Below, in pieces: positions 46,113-55,310 of a DNA stretch of 64,000 nt. This DNA comes from Maricaulis maris (lineage in GTDB: Bacteria > Pseudomonadota > Alphaproteobacteria > Caulobacterales > Maricaulaceae). The stretch's first letter is position 1. Each line of letters opens with the position of its first letter. The stretch is from positions 3,039,501 to 3,103,500 of the forward strand of contig NZ_AP027270.1 of the NCBI RefSeq assembly GCF_036322705.1. Direction: 5' to 3'. The notes under the pieces were generated by a model that was not told the origin of the DNA, made no database searches, and worked only from the letters and a program-made list of their open reading frames with translations. A program made the position numbers and the translations under genes.

Positions 46113-48923
46113 ATGAAGATGCCTGCCCTGCCCGCTTCGCTGGATGGTCTGCAATTGCGGGCTCAACTGGCTGCCGCCCTGTCCCAACAGGGTTGGGACT
46201 CGCCGGCGGCGCGCGCGGCGGCCCTCGCCCATGTCCGCGGCGCAATCGAACGGTTTCGGGCTCAGGCCTTCGCGAGCCTGTCGGGGGCCGGGGGTGGTGC
46301 GATCGCGGCTCACCGGCTGTCCGAGGGCATGAGCGCCTGTCTGCACGCGCTGTTCGACTCCATGGCGGCGGCCGATCCTGTCGGGTCAGCCGGCGTTGCC
46401 CTGTGTGGTCAGGGTGGATTCGGTGCCGGTGAGCTGGCGCCGTCCTCCGACATTGACCTGATGCTCATCAAGCCCGACGCGGCGCGCGAGGCAACGGACG
46501 CCTTCCTTCAGCAATTTCTCTACGCCCTCTGGGACCTCAAGATTGATGTCGGCGGCGGTGCGTGCCGGACGGCGGATGAAACGATTGCCCTGACCAGCGA
46601 GGATGCCTCCGAGCGCACCGCGCTGCTCTCGCTCCGCCATCTCGCCGGCGACGAAGCGGCAACGGCAACCCTCGCCCAGCGCTTTCGCGATGAAGTCGTG
46701 GCGGGCGACTTGCCGGCCTTTGTTGAGGCCAAGCTGCGTGAGCGCGATGCCCGGATCGAGAAGGCGGGCCGGTCTCGCTATACAGTCGAGCCCAACCTGA
46801 AATCCGGCAAGGGCGGTCTGCGCGACCTGCAGCTCATGCGCTGGCTGGCGCAATTCCTGTACGGCGCCGATGCGTTTGAGCGTTGGGTGGGAAGTCGCCT
46901 TCTCTCGGTCGAGGACGTGTCGAAATACATTCTGGCCGATGATTTCCTGTGGACGGTCCGTTTCCACCTGCATGAGCTGGCCGGCGGCAAGGATGAGCGC
47001 CTGACCTTCGACGTCCAGCCCGAGATTGCGGCGCGGATGGGCTTTGAGGACGGCGAGACGGAGAGCGGTGTGGAGCGCTTCATGCGCCGCTATTTTCGCA
47101 CCGCCATGAATGTCGGGGCCCTGACCCGTCTGGTCTGCGCCAAGCTGGAAGCCGATGCCTGGAAATCCAAGCCCAAGGGACTGGCACGCTTCCTGCCACC
47201 GGGTATGGATGCGGCTGAAGACGCCGATGTCGGCGAGTTCATTGTCCGCGATGGCCGTCTTGATTTTGCTCATGCGACCCAGATCCGCGAGGATCCGATC
47301 CGTCTGATGCGCTTCTTCCATGTTGCCGCGTCGCGCCGGCTGGACCTGCATCCCGAAGCGGTTGCCCGCATCGGGCGGACCCTGCATCTGATCGATGATG
47401 ATTTCCGTCGTGCCCCGCGGGCGGCGCGCGCCTTCTTTGCGGTGCTGCTCGATAGCGCGGCACCGATGGCTGTACTGCGCATGATGACCGAGGCCGGCGT
47501 CCTCGGTCGCTACCTGCCGGAGTTTGGCGATATCGTCGCGCGCACCCAGTTCAACATGTATCACCGCTATACCGTCGATGAGCATACCCTGCAGGCGCTG
47601 GGGTTGTTGCGGGAGATCGAGGACGGGCTGCACCCGCTCGATCATCCGCTATCGACCGGATTGCTGCCGCTCATCCAGAACCGTCGGGCGCTGCATCTTG
47701 CCGTGCTGCTTCACGATACCGGCAAGGGGGCTGGCGACCAGTGTATCGAAGGCGCGGCCCGTGCCGTCACCGCTTGCGAACGCATGGGGCTGGGCGAGGC
47801 CGAAACCGAACTGGTCTCCTGGCTGATCGCATCACACCTTCTGATGAGCGATACCGCCCAGCGGCGCGACCTGTCGGATCCGCGAACCGTGGCTGATTTC
47901 GCGGCAGCCGTCGGGTCGGTGGAGCGCTTGCGCCTGCTGACCGTGCTGACTGTTGTCGATATCCGGGCGGTCGGTCCAGGCGTGTGGAATGGCTGGAAGG
48001 GTCAGTTGATCCGGGAGCTCTACTCGGCCACCGAGCAGGTCCTGTCCAGTGATGGCGACAACCTGCAGCTGGCTCGCGAAACCCTCGCCGACAAGGCGGC
48101 GCTGGCCCGCAATCGCATCCGGCCACGCCTCGAGCGGGTCAATCCGGACTTTGCCGCCTGGTGGACGGCGGAATTGAATGACGCTTACTGGACCGCTTTC
48201 TCGGAGGAAGACCGCTTTCGTCACGCGGCCTTCGTCCGGCATGCCCGTACGGGCGGTTTGCAAACCTCTGCGGCGGTCCGCGTCGATCGGCGGCGGGCGG
48301 CGACCGAGGTGATGATCTGGTCACCGGATCGCGAGCGTGTGTTCGCCGATATCGTCGCCGCCTTTGCCGAGGCCGGGGCCGATGTGGTCGGTGCGACAAT
48401 CAACACGACCTCCTCGGACCAGGTTTTTGACATTTTCTATATCCAGGACGCGGCGGGTCAGCCTTACGGTCGGGATGACCCGCTCAAGCGCCAGGCTCTG
48501 GTGGCCTATCTGCGCGAAGTGGCAACGGGCGAGATCACTGTCCGACGCCACCCGGCAGCACCGCTCAAGCGCCGGGATGCGGCCTTCCGGGTCACACCGA
48601 GTGTCACGATCTCCAACGAGATTGCCGAACAGGCGACGGTCATCGAGGCATCCGGTCGCGACCGCCCGGGCCTGCTGGCGGATCTGGCCGATATTCTCGC
48701 CGACGAGCACCTTGCGCTCACTTCCGCCCAGATCGATGGCTATGGCGAACGGGCAACCGACGTGTTCTACGTCACTCACGACGACCATAAACTGGTGGAC
48801 GAGGCGATCACCGAACGTATCCGCAGCGGGCTTCTGGCCGTGTTCTCCGAGAATGAGACCGCCTTCGACAAAAAGGCCGCGCAGCGCGGCATCGCCCGCG
48901 CCCGGGCCAGTGTTTTGAGGTAG
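46113..48923 (+). CDS. glnD: GlnD, PII uridylyltransferase
   Basis: Bifunctional sensor of glutamine that adds or removes UMP from PII proteins. In 936 residues: nucleotidyltransferase domain with GGFGAGELAPSSDID (101-115; metal-binding Asp113 and Asp115), GlnD/PII domain, HD domain (HLAVLLHDTGKGAGDQ) for UMP removal, and two C-terminal ACT domains (RVFADIVAAFAEAGADVVGA and RPGLLADLADILADEHLAL) that bind glutamine. The common GRGELAP motif reads GAGELAP here. The murJ gene begins 2 bp after its stop. Confidence 0.96.
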   Translation: MKMPALPASLDGLQLRAQLAAALSQQGWDSPAARAAALAHVRGAIERFRAQAFASLSGAGGGAIAAHRLSEGMSACLHALFDSMAAADPVGSAGVALCGQGGFGAGELAPSSDIDLMLIKPDAAREATDAFLQQFLYALWDLKIDVGGGACRTADETIALTSEDASERTALLSLRHLAGDEAATATLAQRFRDEVVAGDLPAFVEAKLRERDARIEKAGRSRYTVEPNLKSGKGGLRDLQLMRWLAQFLYGADAFERWVGSRLLSVEDVSKYILADDFLWTVRFHLHELAGGKDERLTFDVQPEIAARMGFEDGETESGVERFMRRYFRTAMNVGALTRLVCAKLEADAWKSKPKGLARFLPPGMDAAEDADVGEFIVRDGRLDFAHATQIREDPIRLMRFFHVAASRRLDLHPEAVARIGRTLHLIDDDFRRAPRAARAFFAVLLDSAAPMAVLRMMTEAGVLGRYLPEFGDIVARTQFNMYHRYTVDEHTLQALGLLREIEDGLHPLDHPLSTGLLPLIQNRRALHLAVLLHDTGKGAGDQCIEGAARAVTACERMGLGEAETELVSWLIASHLLMSDTAQRRDLSDPRTVADFAAAVGSVERLRLLTVLTVVDIRAVGPGVWNGWKGQLIRELYSATEQVLSSDGDNLQLARETLADKAALARNRIRPRLERVNPDFAAWWTAELNDAYWTAFSEEDRFRHAAFVRHARTGGLQTSAAVRVDRRRAATEVMIWSPDRERVFADIVAAFAEAGADVVGATINTTSSDQVFDIFYIQDAAGQPYGRDDPLKRQALVAYLREVATGEITVRRHPAAPLKRRDAAFRVTPSVTISNEIAEQATVIEASGRDRPGLLADLADILADEHLALTSAQIDGYGERATDVFYVTHDDHKLVDEAITERIRSGLLAVFSENETAFDKKAAQRGIARARASVLR

Positions 48924-48925
48924 AG

Positions 48926-50470
48926 ATGCGGCTTTTGCGGTCCACGGCAGTTGTTGGTCTGCTGACCATGGTCAGCCGCGTGCTCGGCCTGGTGCGGGAG
49001 ATGTTGCTGGCTGCGGCGCTCGGGGCCGGCGCTGTCACGGATGTCTTTCTGACGGCCTTTCAGTTTCCCAACCTGTTTCGCCGCATTTTTGCCGAGGGCG
49101 CGTTCAACTCCGCTTTCATCCCTCTCTATGCCGGAAAGCTGCAGAGCGACGTGCCGGATGAAGCGACTGTTTTTGCGCGACAGGTGATGTCGGTCCTGCT
49201 GACCGCAATGGTCGTGATCGTCATTGGCGCCCAGCTATTGATGCCGTGGCTGATGTATCTGCTGGGACCGGGTTTTATCGGCGATCCAGACCTGTTTCAG
49301 CTGGCAGTTCTGCTTACCCAGATCACCATGCCGTATCTGCTGATGATGTCGCTCAGCGCCATGCTCAGCGGCGTACTCAATTCTCATGGCCGGTTCGCGG
49401 TCGCTGCCGCGGCGCCTGTCCTGTTGAACCTGACCCTGATCGGTATCCTCGCGCTTTCGCCGGCGGCGGGACCGGACCTGGCGCTGCATTTGTCCATTGG
49501 TATCAGTCTCTCCGGCATAGCCCAGCTGATCTGGCTTTTCGCGGCATGCCGGGCGACCGGATTGCGCATGAGCGTGACCTTGCCCCGTCTCACGCCCGGC
49601 GTGCGGCGGCTGATCGTGCTGGGCATCCCGGGCGCCATGGCGGCGGGCGTGACGCAGATCAATATCCTGGTCACATCGTCGATCGCCACGATCGAGGAAG
49701 GTGCCCGGTCGTGGCTCTATTATGCGGACCGGCTCTATCAGCTGCCCTTGGGCGTGGTCGGGATTGCCATGGGGGTTGTCCTCCTGCCAACCCTGGCTGG
49801 CCGTGTGCGGGCCGGGGAGCTTCAATCCGCCTCAAACGCGATGAACCGGGCACTGGAAATCTCGATGGCGCTGACCTTGCCGGCGGCGACGGCGCTGGCT
49901 GTCATTCCCGTCTTCATTGCGTCGGGCCTGTATGAGCGCGATGCGTTCACGCCACAGGACGCCATGATGGTCGGCCAGGCCTTGGTTCCGTTTGCCATCG
50001 GATTGCCGGCCTTTGTCCTGATCAAGGTCCTGTCGCCGGGCTTTTTTGCCCGCGAAGACACCATGACCCCGATGAAGTTTGCCACCATCGGCGTGGCCGT
50101 GAACCTTGTTTTCGGCTTGATCCTCTTCTTTGGGCCACTGGGTTTTGCAGGGCTCGCAATCGCCACAGCGCTTGCCGGCTGGGTCAACACGATCCTGTTG
50201 GCCGTCACACTCCGGCGCCGGGGTTTGCTCGAGCCCGATGCGCGACTCCTCGGCAAGCTGCCGCGCATTATTGCGGCCTGCGCAATCATGGCGGCCTTCC
50301 TCCTGACCGCAGAGCATTATGCTGACCCGCTGCGCGTCATTCTGTTCGACTCGACCCTCGCCACCCTGATTGTCGTGTGCGGCGCTGGCCTCGCTGTCTA
50401 TGGCCTGGCGGCGCTTCTGACCGGCGCCTTGCGACCCTCCGAGGTGCGCGCCGCGCTCAAGCGCTCTTGA
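48926..50470 (+). CDS. murJ: MurJ lipid II flippase
   Basis: Inner-membrane flippase that moves lipid II to the periplasm for wall synthesis. The 514-residue protein has about 14 helices and the family start STAVVGLLTMVSRVLGLVREML, then FLTAFQFPNLFRRIFAEGAFNSAFIPLY and SSIATIEEGARSWLYYADRLYQLPLGVVGIA. GAGG lies just before ATG 48926 and only 2 bp separate it from glnD, as in many alphaproteobacteria. Confidence 0.96.
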   Translation: MRLLRSTAVVGLLTMVSRVLGLVREMLLAAALGAGAVTDVFLTAFQFPNLFRRIFAEGAFNSAFIPLYAGKLQSDVPDEATVFARQVMSVLLTAMVVIVIGAQLLMPWLMYLLGPGFIGDPDLFQLAVLLTQITMPYLLMMSLSAMLSGVLNSHGRFAVAAAAPVLLNLTLIGILALSPAAGPDLALHLSIGISLSGIAQLIWLFAACRATGLRMSVTLPRLTPGVRRLIVLGIPGAMAAGVTQINILVTSSIATIEEGARSWLYYADRLYQLPLGVVGIAMGVVLLPTLAGRVRAGELQSASNAMNRALEISMALTLPAATALAVIPVFIASGLYERDAFTPQDAMMVGQALVPFAIGLPAFVLIKVLSPGFFAREDTMTPMKFATIGVAVNLVFGLILFFGPLGFAGLAIATALAGWVNTILLAVTLRRRGLLEPDARLLGKLPRIIAACAIMAAFLLTAEHYADPLRVILFDSTLATLIVVCGAGLAVYGLAALLTGALRPSEVRAALKRS

Positions 50471-50489
50471 GGCCGGGCCTCGCGCTGGT

Positions 50490-50515
50490 TAAGACGCTTG
50501 TCCTGATCCGTCTTA
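50490..50515 (+). promoter_or_regulatory. Hairpin in the trpS leader
   Basis: TAAGACG (50490-50496) pairs with CGTCTTA (50509-50515) around a 12-base loop, and GG/CC pairs extend it past one mismatch. It ends 16 bases before the trpS ATG. No T-run follows, so it is not a terminator of murJ; a translational control element is possible. Confidence 0.35.
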
Positions 50516-50531
50516 CCCGCAAGGCCCTCCC

Positions 50532-51569
50532 ATGAGCGACACGCCCACCGATTACCAAGGTCCGCACCGCGTCCTGTCCGGCATGCAGCCGACCGGCCGG
50601 CTTCATCTCGGCAATTATCTTGGTGCGTTGAAGAACTGGGTCGCCCTGCAGGAAGACCCGACCCGCGAGTGTTTCTACTGCGTGGTCGACATGCATGCGA
50701 TTACCATGCCGCATGACCCGGCGGCCTTGCCGGATTCAGTGCGCTCGGCGGCCGCAGCCTATATCGCCTCCGGCGTGGATCCCGAGAAGAGCACGATTTT
50801 TGCCCAGTCGGCCGTGCCGGCTCATGCCGAGCTGGCCTGGATCCTGAACTGCGTTGCCCGCCTCGGCTGGCTCGAGCGGATGACCCAGTTCAAGGACAAG
50901 GCCGGCAAGGACAAGGAGCGCGCCTCCGTTGGCCTGTTCACCTATCCGGTCCTGCAGGCGGCTGACATTCTCGTCTACAAGGCGACCGAAGTGCCGGTTG
51001 GCGAAGACCAGAAGCAGCACCTCGAACTGTGCCGCGACATCGCGGCCCGCTTCAACCGCGACTTCGGCAAGGGCGAGGCTTTCTTCCCGCTGACCGAGCC
51101 GGTGATCCAGGGACCGGGTGCGCGCATCATGAGCTTGCGTGACGGCACGGCAAAAATGTCGAAGTCGGACGTGTCCGACAATTCCCGCATCAATCTCGAA
51201 GATGACGCGGACATGATCGCCAAGAAGATCAAGAAGGCAAAGACGGACCCCGAGCCGCTTCCGGCAACCGTCGAAGAGCTCAATGGCCGCGCCGAGGCGA
51301 CCAATCTTGTCGGGATCTACGCGGCGTTGACCGGACAAACCAAGGCCGATGTTCTCGCCGAGTTCGGCGGACAGGGTTTTGGCGCGTTCAAGCCGGCTCT
51401 GGCAGACGTCGCGGTCGCTTATCTCGCACCGATTTCCGACGAGTATCGCCGCCTGATATCCGACAAGGCCGAGATCGACCGGATCCTCACCAAGGGTGCC
51501 GAAAACGCCCGCGCGGTCGCCCAGCCGATCGTCGATGAAACCAAGAAGGTCATCGGTTTCTGGGGCTAG
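50532..51569 (+). CDS. trpS: Tryptophanyl-tRNA synthetase
   Basis: Class I synthetase that charges tRNA-Trp. The 345-residue protein shows [17 protein letters not shown], whose LHLGN is the HIGH-type motif, the VVDMHAIT and [15 protein letters not shown] substrate-site blocks, [28 protein letters not shown] and the KMSKS loop [10 protein letters not shown]. It follows murJ by 61 bp, with a hairpin between them, and is followed by its own terminator-like hairpin. Confidence 0.97.
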   Translation: MSDTPTDYQGPHRVLSGMQPTGRLHLGNYLGALKNWVALQEDPTRECFYCVVDMHAITMPHDPAALPDSVRSAAAAYIASGVDPEKSTIFAQSAVPAHAELAWILNCVARLGWLERMTQFKDKAGKDKERASVGLFTYPVLQAADILVYKATEVPVGEDQKQHLELCRDIAARFNRDFGKGEAFFPLTEPVIQGPGARIMSLRDGTAKMSKSDVSDNSRINLEDDADMIAKKIKKAKTDPEPLPATVEELNGRAEATNLVGIYAALTGQTKADVLAEFGGQGFGAFKPALADVAVAYLAPISDEYRRLISDKAEIDRILTKGAENARAVAQPIVDETKKVIGFWG

Positions 51570-51585
51570 GCTTTTTGCCGTACTC

Positions 51586-51600
51586 GCCGGAAGCTCCGGC
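51586..51600 (+). terminator. Weak terminator after trpS
   Basis: GCCGGA-AGC-TCCGGC forms a perfect 6-bp stem with a 3-base loop, 16 bases after the trpS stop. Only two T residues follow. Confidence 0.35.
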
Positions 51601-51669
51601 TTGGACTAAAGCTGGGACAGATCGCGCAGCCGGTGTTCGCAGCGCAGTGGCTACCGCAAGGAAGACATC

Positions 51670-52215
51670 ATGAAACAGTTCGCATCCCTGGCCGCTCTCG
51701 CACTTGCCCTGACAGCCTGTAGCGGGGCGGACGAACCCGTGGCCGCCAGCGGCGAGCCGCACGGCGATGGCCTGCATGCCATGGCGTCGGACGGCCCCAT
51801 GGCGGCCTTGCCGGACGACGTGGTCACGCCGATTGTGGAAATCAGCGACGCCTGGATCAGGCCGCATCCGCAGGGCCGTGACGTGACGGCAGCCTATTTC
51901 TCGGCCCGTTTGACCGACGGTCAAGCGGACCGGTTGTTGTCAGCCCGTATCGATGGAGCCGAGCGGGTCGAGATGCACGGCCACAGCATGGATGAGCAGG
52001 GCATGATGCGGATGCGTCCGATCGGCCCGCAGGACCTGACGAGTGGCGAACGAATGGTTTTCGCGCCGCGTGGCAACCACCTGATGGTGCATGGTCTTGC
52101 GCCGGTCTTCGAGGGGGATCAGGTGACCGGTGTGCTCGTGTTTGAACGGGCCGGCGAGGTCCCGGCCGAATTCAGCGTCCAGGCCATGCCGCCGGGCTCG
52201 GTCTCTGAGGATTAG
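51670..52215 (+). CDS. PCu(A)C copper chaperone
   Basis: A 181-residue periplasmic lipoprotein (signal peptide ending LTAC) of the PCu(A)C family. The copper-binding set MHGHSMDEQGMMRMRPI, then HLMVHGL corresponds to the H(M)X10MX21HXM motif. The family delivers Cu(I) to the CuA or CuB site of cytochrome oxidase; it has an extra His/Met-rich N-terminal segment (HGDGLHAMASDGPM) that may add a binding site. No oxidase genes are adjacent. A canonical terminator follows. Confidence 0.88.
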   Translation: MKQFASLAALALALTACSGADEPVAASGEPHGDGLHAMASDGPMAALPDDVVTPIVEISDAWIRPHPQGRDVTAAYFSARLTDGQADRLLSARIDGAERVEMHGHSMDEQGMMRMRPIGPQDLTSGERMVFAPRGNHLMVHGLAPVFEGDQVTGVLVFERAGEVPAEFSVQAMPPGSVSED

Positions 52216-52237
52216 GGGCTGGGCATCAGGCCCTAAC

Positions 52238-52264
52238 GACCCGGCACCAAGCTTCGGGTCTTTT
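52238..52264 (+). terminator. Rho-independent terminator after the copper chaperone
   Basis: GACCCG (52238-52243) pairs with CGGGTC (52255-52260) around an 11-base loop and is followed directly by TTTT. Confidence 0.6.
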
Positions 52265-52294
52265 GGCTGACGGTTCGAGTCCGAGGTCGCAGGG

Positions 52295-52927
52295 TTAACG
52301 AGGTGTTACCGAACCCTCTTTTCCTGCCAGCGCCGGATCGGACTCTCCCGCAGGATCAGGGTTTTCAGTGGGCGTCTCAACCGTGTAGGTCGTCGGGTCA
52401 TAGGTTTTGGCGGCCCGCGGCCAAAACAGCCGCATCAACCAGACCCCCAGAGCGATCGCCGGTATCAGCGCGAGGCCGATCGCGTTTTCATCGATCAGGA
52501 AGAGTTTGGTAAAGGCGCCGGCCCCTACGAGCGCAAGCAGGGCGCCCAGACCGGTCATGATGGCGAGGAATGATGTGGTCGAGCCTTCGAGATAGCGTAC
52601 CGGTCCGGGCTGCTCGCGAAGGCCGAGATGGAGGGCGCGGAGAAGATCGCGGAAGTCTCGGGCATTGGCCTCCCATTGGCCGACGCCAGCCCAGCGCATG
52701 GACCCGAAGACGGCCTCGTGACCCGCGTCATCGGTGACCCGGCAGACGACCTGGCTGCTCTGGCCCGCCATCGCGATTGCCAACCGGACCTGGCGAACGC
52801 TGGCAAGCGCCATGCGGCCCTCTCCACCATCCCCGATCCCGCGCCAGACAAGGGCGTCCGACTCGATCGAGAAAATCCGGGCCGGCGTGCCGGCATTGCG
52901 GCGGTCTCTCAGTTCGGTCACGCTCAT
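52295..52927 (-). CDS. Hypothetical membrane protein
   Basis: A 210-residue protein of no family I recognise. A soluble N-terminal domain (about 1-105, beta-rich, with PARIFSIESDALVWRGIG and ALASVRQVRLAIAM, reminiscent of a PH-like fold) is followed by two helices (SFLAIMTGLGALLALVGAGAF and AIGLALIPAIALGVWLMRLFW) and a Pro/Glu-rich tail. Tandem ATGs at 52930 and 52927 follow AGGGAG; the second has better spacing. A long open frame further upstream is antisense to the neighbouring stress-protein gene. Confidence 0.7.
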   Translation of the reverse strand: MSVTELRDRRNAGTPARIFSIESDALVWRGIGDGGEGRMALASVRQVRLAIAMAGQSSQVVCRVTDDAGHEAVFGSMRWAGVGQWEANARDFRDLLRALHLGLREQPGPVRYLEGSTTSFLAIMTGLGALLALVGAGAFTKLFLIDENAIGLALIPAIALGVWLMRLFWPRAAKTYDPTTYTVETPTENPDPAGESDPALAGKEGSVTPR

Positions 52928-52999
52928 CATTCTCCCTTTCGCAGCGGGGGTTAGCATGAATTGCTGGACGTGTCGTCCGGCAGACGCCAAACTCGCTTC

Positions 53000-53476
53000 A
53001 TGCCTGAGAGCTCGCGCAAATTCCTGGTTGTTGCCGATGACAGTTCCGAGTGTCGGACTGCGCTCTATTTTGCCGCGCGGCGGGCCCAGGCTACCGGGGC
53101 CCATGTCGCCATCCTCGCAACGCATGAGCCGGGTGATTTCAGCCATTGGATCGGCGTCGCCGAGACCGCCAAGCGGGAAGCGGAGACCGCGGCTGAGACG
53201 CTGCTCGAGTCGATGGCCGAAGATGCCGAGGCCATCACAGGCGAGCGTCCGGAGCTGCTTCTGCGTGAGGGCGACCGGCGGACGGTCCTGTCTGAATTGC
53301 TGGAAGAGGATCCGCTGATTTCGCTGCTGGTCCTGGCCACGTCGGCGAATGGCGATGGGCCGGGCCCGATGGTCACCGCTCTGGCCCGCGGGAAGGGTCT
53401 GTTTTCGGGGCGTGCCGTCCCGGTCACGGTCGTGCCGGGCGATATGGATACCGCCGAGATCGACGCCCTCGTCTGA
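53000..53476 (+). CDS. Universal stress protein (UspA family)
   Basis: A 158-residue single-domain Usp. It opens with FLVVADDSSECRTALYFAARRAQATGAHVAILATHEP and ends near SGRAVPVTVVPGD; the usual ATP-binding G-2x-G-9x-G(S/T) stretch seems reduced (TSANGDGPGPMVTAL), so nucleotide binding is uncertain. It is cytoplasmic. The start MPESSRKF at 53000 is chosen by family alignment, with no clear ribosome binding site. It precedes the NifU-like gene by about 70 bp. Confidence 0.82.
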   Translation: MPESSRKFLVVADDSSECRTALYFAARRAQATGAHVAILATHEPGDFSHWIGVAETAKREAETAAETLLESMAEDAEAITGERPELLLREGDRRTVLSELLEEDPLISLLVLATSANGDGPGPMVTALARGKGLFSGRAVPVTVVPGDMDTAEIDALV

Positions 53477-53544
53477 TATCCTCACGCCAAGTATGGTTGA
53501 ATGCGGGCCGAAAGAGCGCCAAGTGACAGTCAGGAGGCCCTGCC

Positions 53545-54108
53545 ATGTTTATCCAGACTGAAGCCACGCCGAATCCAAACACGCTGAAATTCCTCCCGGG
53601 TCGCGAGATCGCGCCGGACGGGCCGCGCGAGTTCGAGAGTGAGGAGGATGCCGCGGACGCTCCGCTGGCGGCTGACCTTTTCCTCGTCGATGGTGTGAGC
53701 GGTGTGTTCTTCGGAGAAGACTTCATCGCCGTCACCAAAACCGACGCTTATGAGTGGGATCATATCAAACCCTTCCTGCTCGGAGCGATCATGGACGGCC
53801 TGCAATCGGGTCGGCCCTTGATGGGCGCTGCCCAGAGCGAGAGTGGTCACGCCAATTACGCCGGAGAGGATGAGGGCCTGGTCAAGGAGATCATCGAGTT
53901 GATCGATACCCGGGTCCGCCCGGCTGTTGCCCAGGATGGTGGAGATATCCTCTTCCACTCCTACCTTGCTGACAGCGGCATTGTGCGTCTGAAAATGCGT
54001 GGCGCCTGCGCCGGCTGCCCATCCTCGACGATGACGCTCAAGTCCGGAATCGAGAACCTGCTCAAGCACTACATCCCGGAAATCCAGTCGGTCGAAGCGG
54101 TCGAGTAA
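53545..54108 (+). CDS. nfuA: NfuA-like Fe-S scaffold protein
   Basis: A 187-residue iron-sulfur carrier. The N-terminal Nfu domain starts MFIQTEATPNPNTLKFLPGR; the C-terminal NifU domain (about 110-185) contains RPAVAQDGGDI and the cluster-binding CAGC with Cys155 and Cys158. It passes [4Fe-4S] clusters to apo-enzymes. MiaB and Nth in this window are cluster enzymes that could use it. It lies directly upstream of tsaB-rimI-fur, a common alphaproteobacterial order. Confidence 0.93.
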   Translation: MFIQTEATPNPNTLKFLPGREIAPDGPREFESEEDAADAPLAADLFLVDGVSGVFFGEDFIAVTKTDAYEWDHIKPFLLGAIMDGLQSGRPLMGAAQSESGHANYAGEDEGLVKEIIELIDTRVRPAVAQDGGDILFHSYLADSGIVRLKMRGACAGCPSSTMTLKSGIENLLKHYIPEIQSVEAVE

Positions 54109-54164
54109 CCCTTCCGCCGGCCAAGCCGCGCGGAAGCTTCGACCTGACGGTGATTATCCGCTAA

Positions 54165-54815
54165 ATGGCTCGCATGACCTTGCTGGCGATAGATACCACC
54201 GGTGAACACTGCACCGCAGCGCTCCGCCTTGCGGACGGACGCGACTTCGTTCGCAGCGAGTCGATCGGTCGCGGCCATGCCGAGCGCCTGGCTCCCATGG
54301 TTGAGGCCGTTCTCGCCGACGCGGGTATCGCCGCGTCCGAGCTCTCGCGGATCGGGGTCACGACCGGGCCCGGCAGTTTTGCCGGTACGCGGGTCGGCGT
54401 CGCCTTCGCCCGCGGCCTGGCCCTCGCCTGTTCGGCCCAATGTCTGGGCCTGTCCAATCTCGCGGTGCTAGCGCAGCAGGCGGGGCCGTGCCCGGCTCTT
54501 GCCGTGCTGCATGACGCCAAGCGCGGCGAAGTCATCCTTCAAGTCTGGATTGACGGCGAAGCCGGGTTGGCCGAGCGGTGTCCGGTGTCCGGGATTGCTG
54601 AGCGACTGGCGCAGATGGGTCTTTCCCATTGTGCGGTGACCGGGTCCGGCTCGATCCATCTCCCTCCGGGTTTCGAAGAGTTGGGCGTCACCGAGCTTGA
54701 CCCCCGAGTGATGCTGGCAATGACGGCCGACTTGTCGCCGGCGGACTGCCCTCCCTCGCCTTTCTATGCTCGTCCGCCGGATGCCAAGCTCCCCGGCGGC
54801 CTGTCGCCGACATGA
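54165..54815 (+). CDS. tsaB: TsaB, tRNA t6A modification subunit
   Basis: Partner of TsaD in making N6-threonylcarbamoyladenosine in ANN-decoding tRNAs. The 216-residue ASKHA-fold protein begins MTLLAIDTTGEHCTAAL (the ATG at 54174 may be the start) and has GVTTGPGSFAGTRVGVAFARGLAL, the family core, but lacks the metal-binding His motif of TsaD, as expected. Its stop overlaps the rimI start (ATGA). Confidence 0.93.
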   Translation: MARMTLLAIDTTGEHCTAALRLADGRDFVRSESIGRGHAERLAPMVEAVLADAGIAASELSRIGVTTGPGSFAGTRVGVAFARGLALACSAQCLGLSNLAVLAQQAGPCPALAVLHDAKRGEVILQVWIDGEAGLAERCPVSGIAERLAQMGLSHCAVTGSGSIHLPPGFEELGVTELDPRVMLAMTADLSPADCPPSPFYARPPDAKLPGGLSPT

Positions 54816-55273
54816 CGGGGCTGGTCGAGCGGGTCTGGCCAACCGGCGCCGGCGATCTGGCGCAGCTGCACGCCCGCTGCTTCGAGGCCGCGTGGTCGAG
54901 CGGCGAGATCGCGTCACTGCTCAACCTGCCGGGCTGTTCCGGCTGGGCCTGCCGGTCCGGTACAGAGATCATTGCCATGGCGTTGTTTCGCAGCGCGGCG
55001 GACGAGGCAGAGTTGCTGACACTGGCAACGAGCCCGGATCACCGCCGCCTCGGCCTTGCTGACAAAGTGCTGACAACGGCGGAAAAGGCTCTTTCTAGTC
55101 AGGGTGTTGCCAGAATTTTTCTGGAAGTCTCCGCGCGCAACTCGGGCGCGCAGGCTCTTTATCTGCGGGCGGGCTATGGCGAGATCGGCCGTCGGCGGGC
55201 CTATTACCGGGACGGCAGCGATGCGCTGGTCCTCGAAAAATGGCTGCACAAAGATGGACAGATGACCCCGTGA
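54812..55273 (+). CDS. rimI: RimI-like N-acetyltransferase
   Basis: A 153-residue GNAT enzyme that acetylates the N-terminal alanine of ribosomal protein S18. ELLTLATSPDHRRLGLADKVL holds the acetyl-CoA loop (usual QxxGxG/A here HRRLGLA), followed by IFLEVSARNSGAQALYLRAGYGEIGRRRAYY, the RimI hallmark. Translationally coupled to tsaB by a 4-bp overlap; fur follows after 37 bp. Confidence 0.9.
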   Translation: MTGLVERVWPTGAGDLAQLHARCFEAAWSSGEIASLLNLPGCSGWACRSGTEIIAMALFRSAADEAELLTLATSPDHRRLGLADKVLTTAEKALSSQGVARIFLEVSARNSGAQALYLRAGYGEIGRRRAYYRDGSDALVLEKWLHKDGQMTP

Positions 55274-55310
55274 CCGCCTATTTCTCGACCCATCTACGAA
55301 GGGATAGATC

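Noticed and set aside
52928-53485. Long N-terminal extension of the hypothetical membrane protein
   Set aside because: It is antisense to the universal stress protein gene, and tandem ATGs at 52930/52927 follow an AGGGAG.
54111-54136. Terminator after the NifU-like gene
   Set aside because: CTTCCGC and GCGGAAG can pair over a 12-base loop, but no T-run follows and the stem is interrupted; too weak to list.
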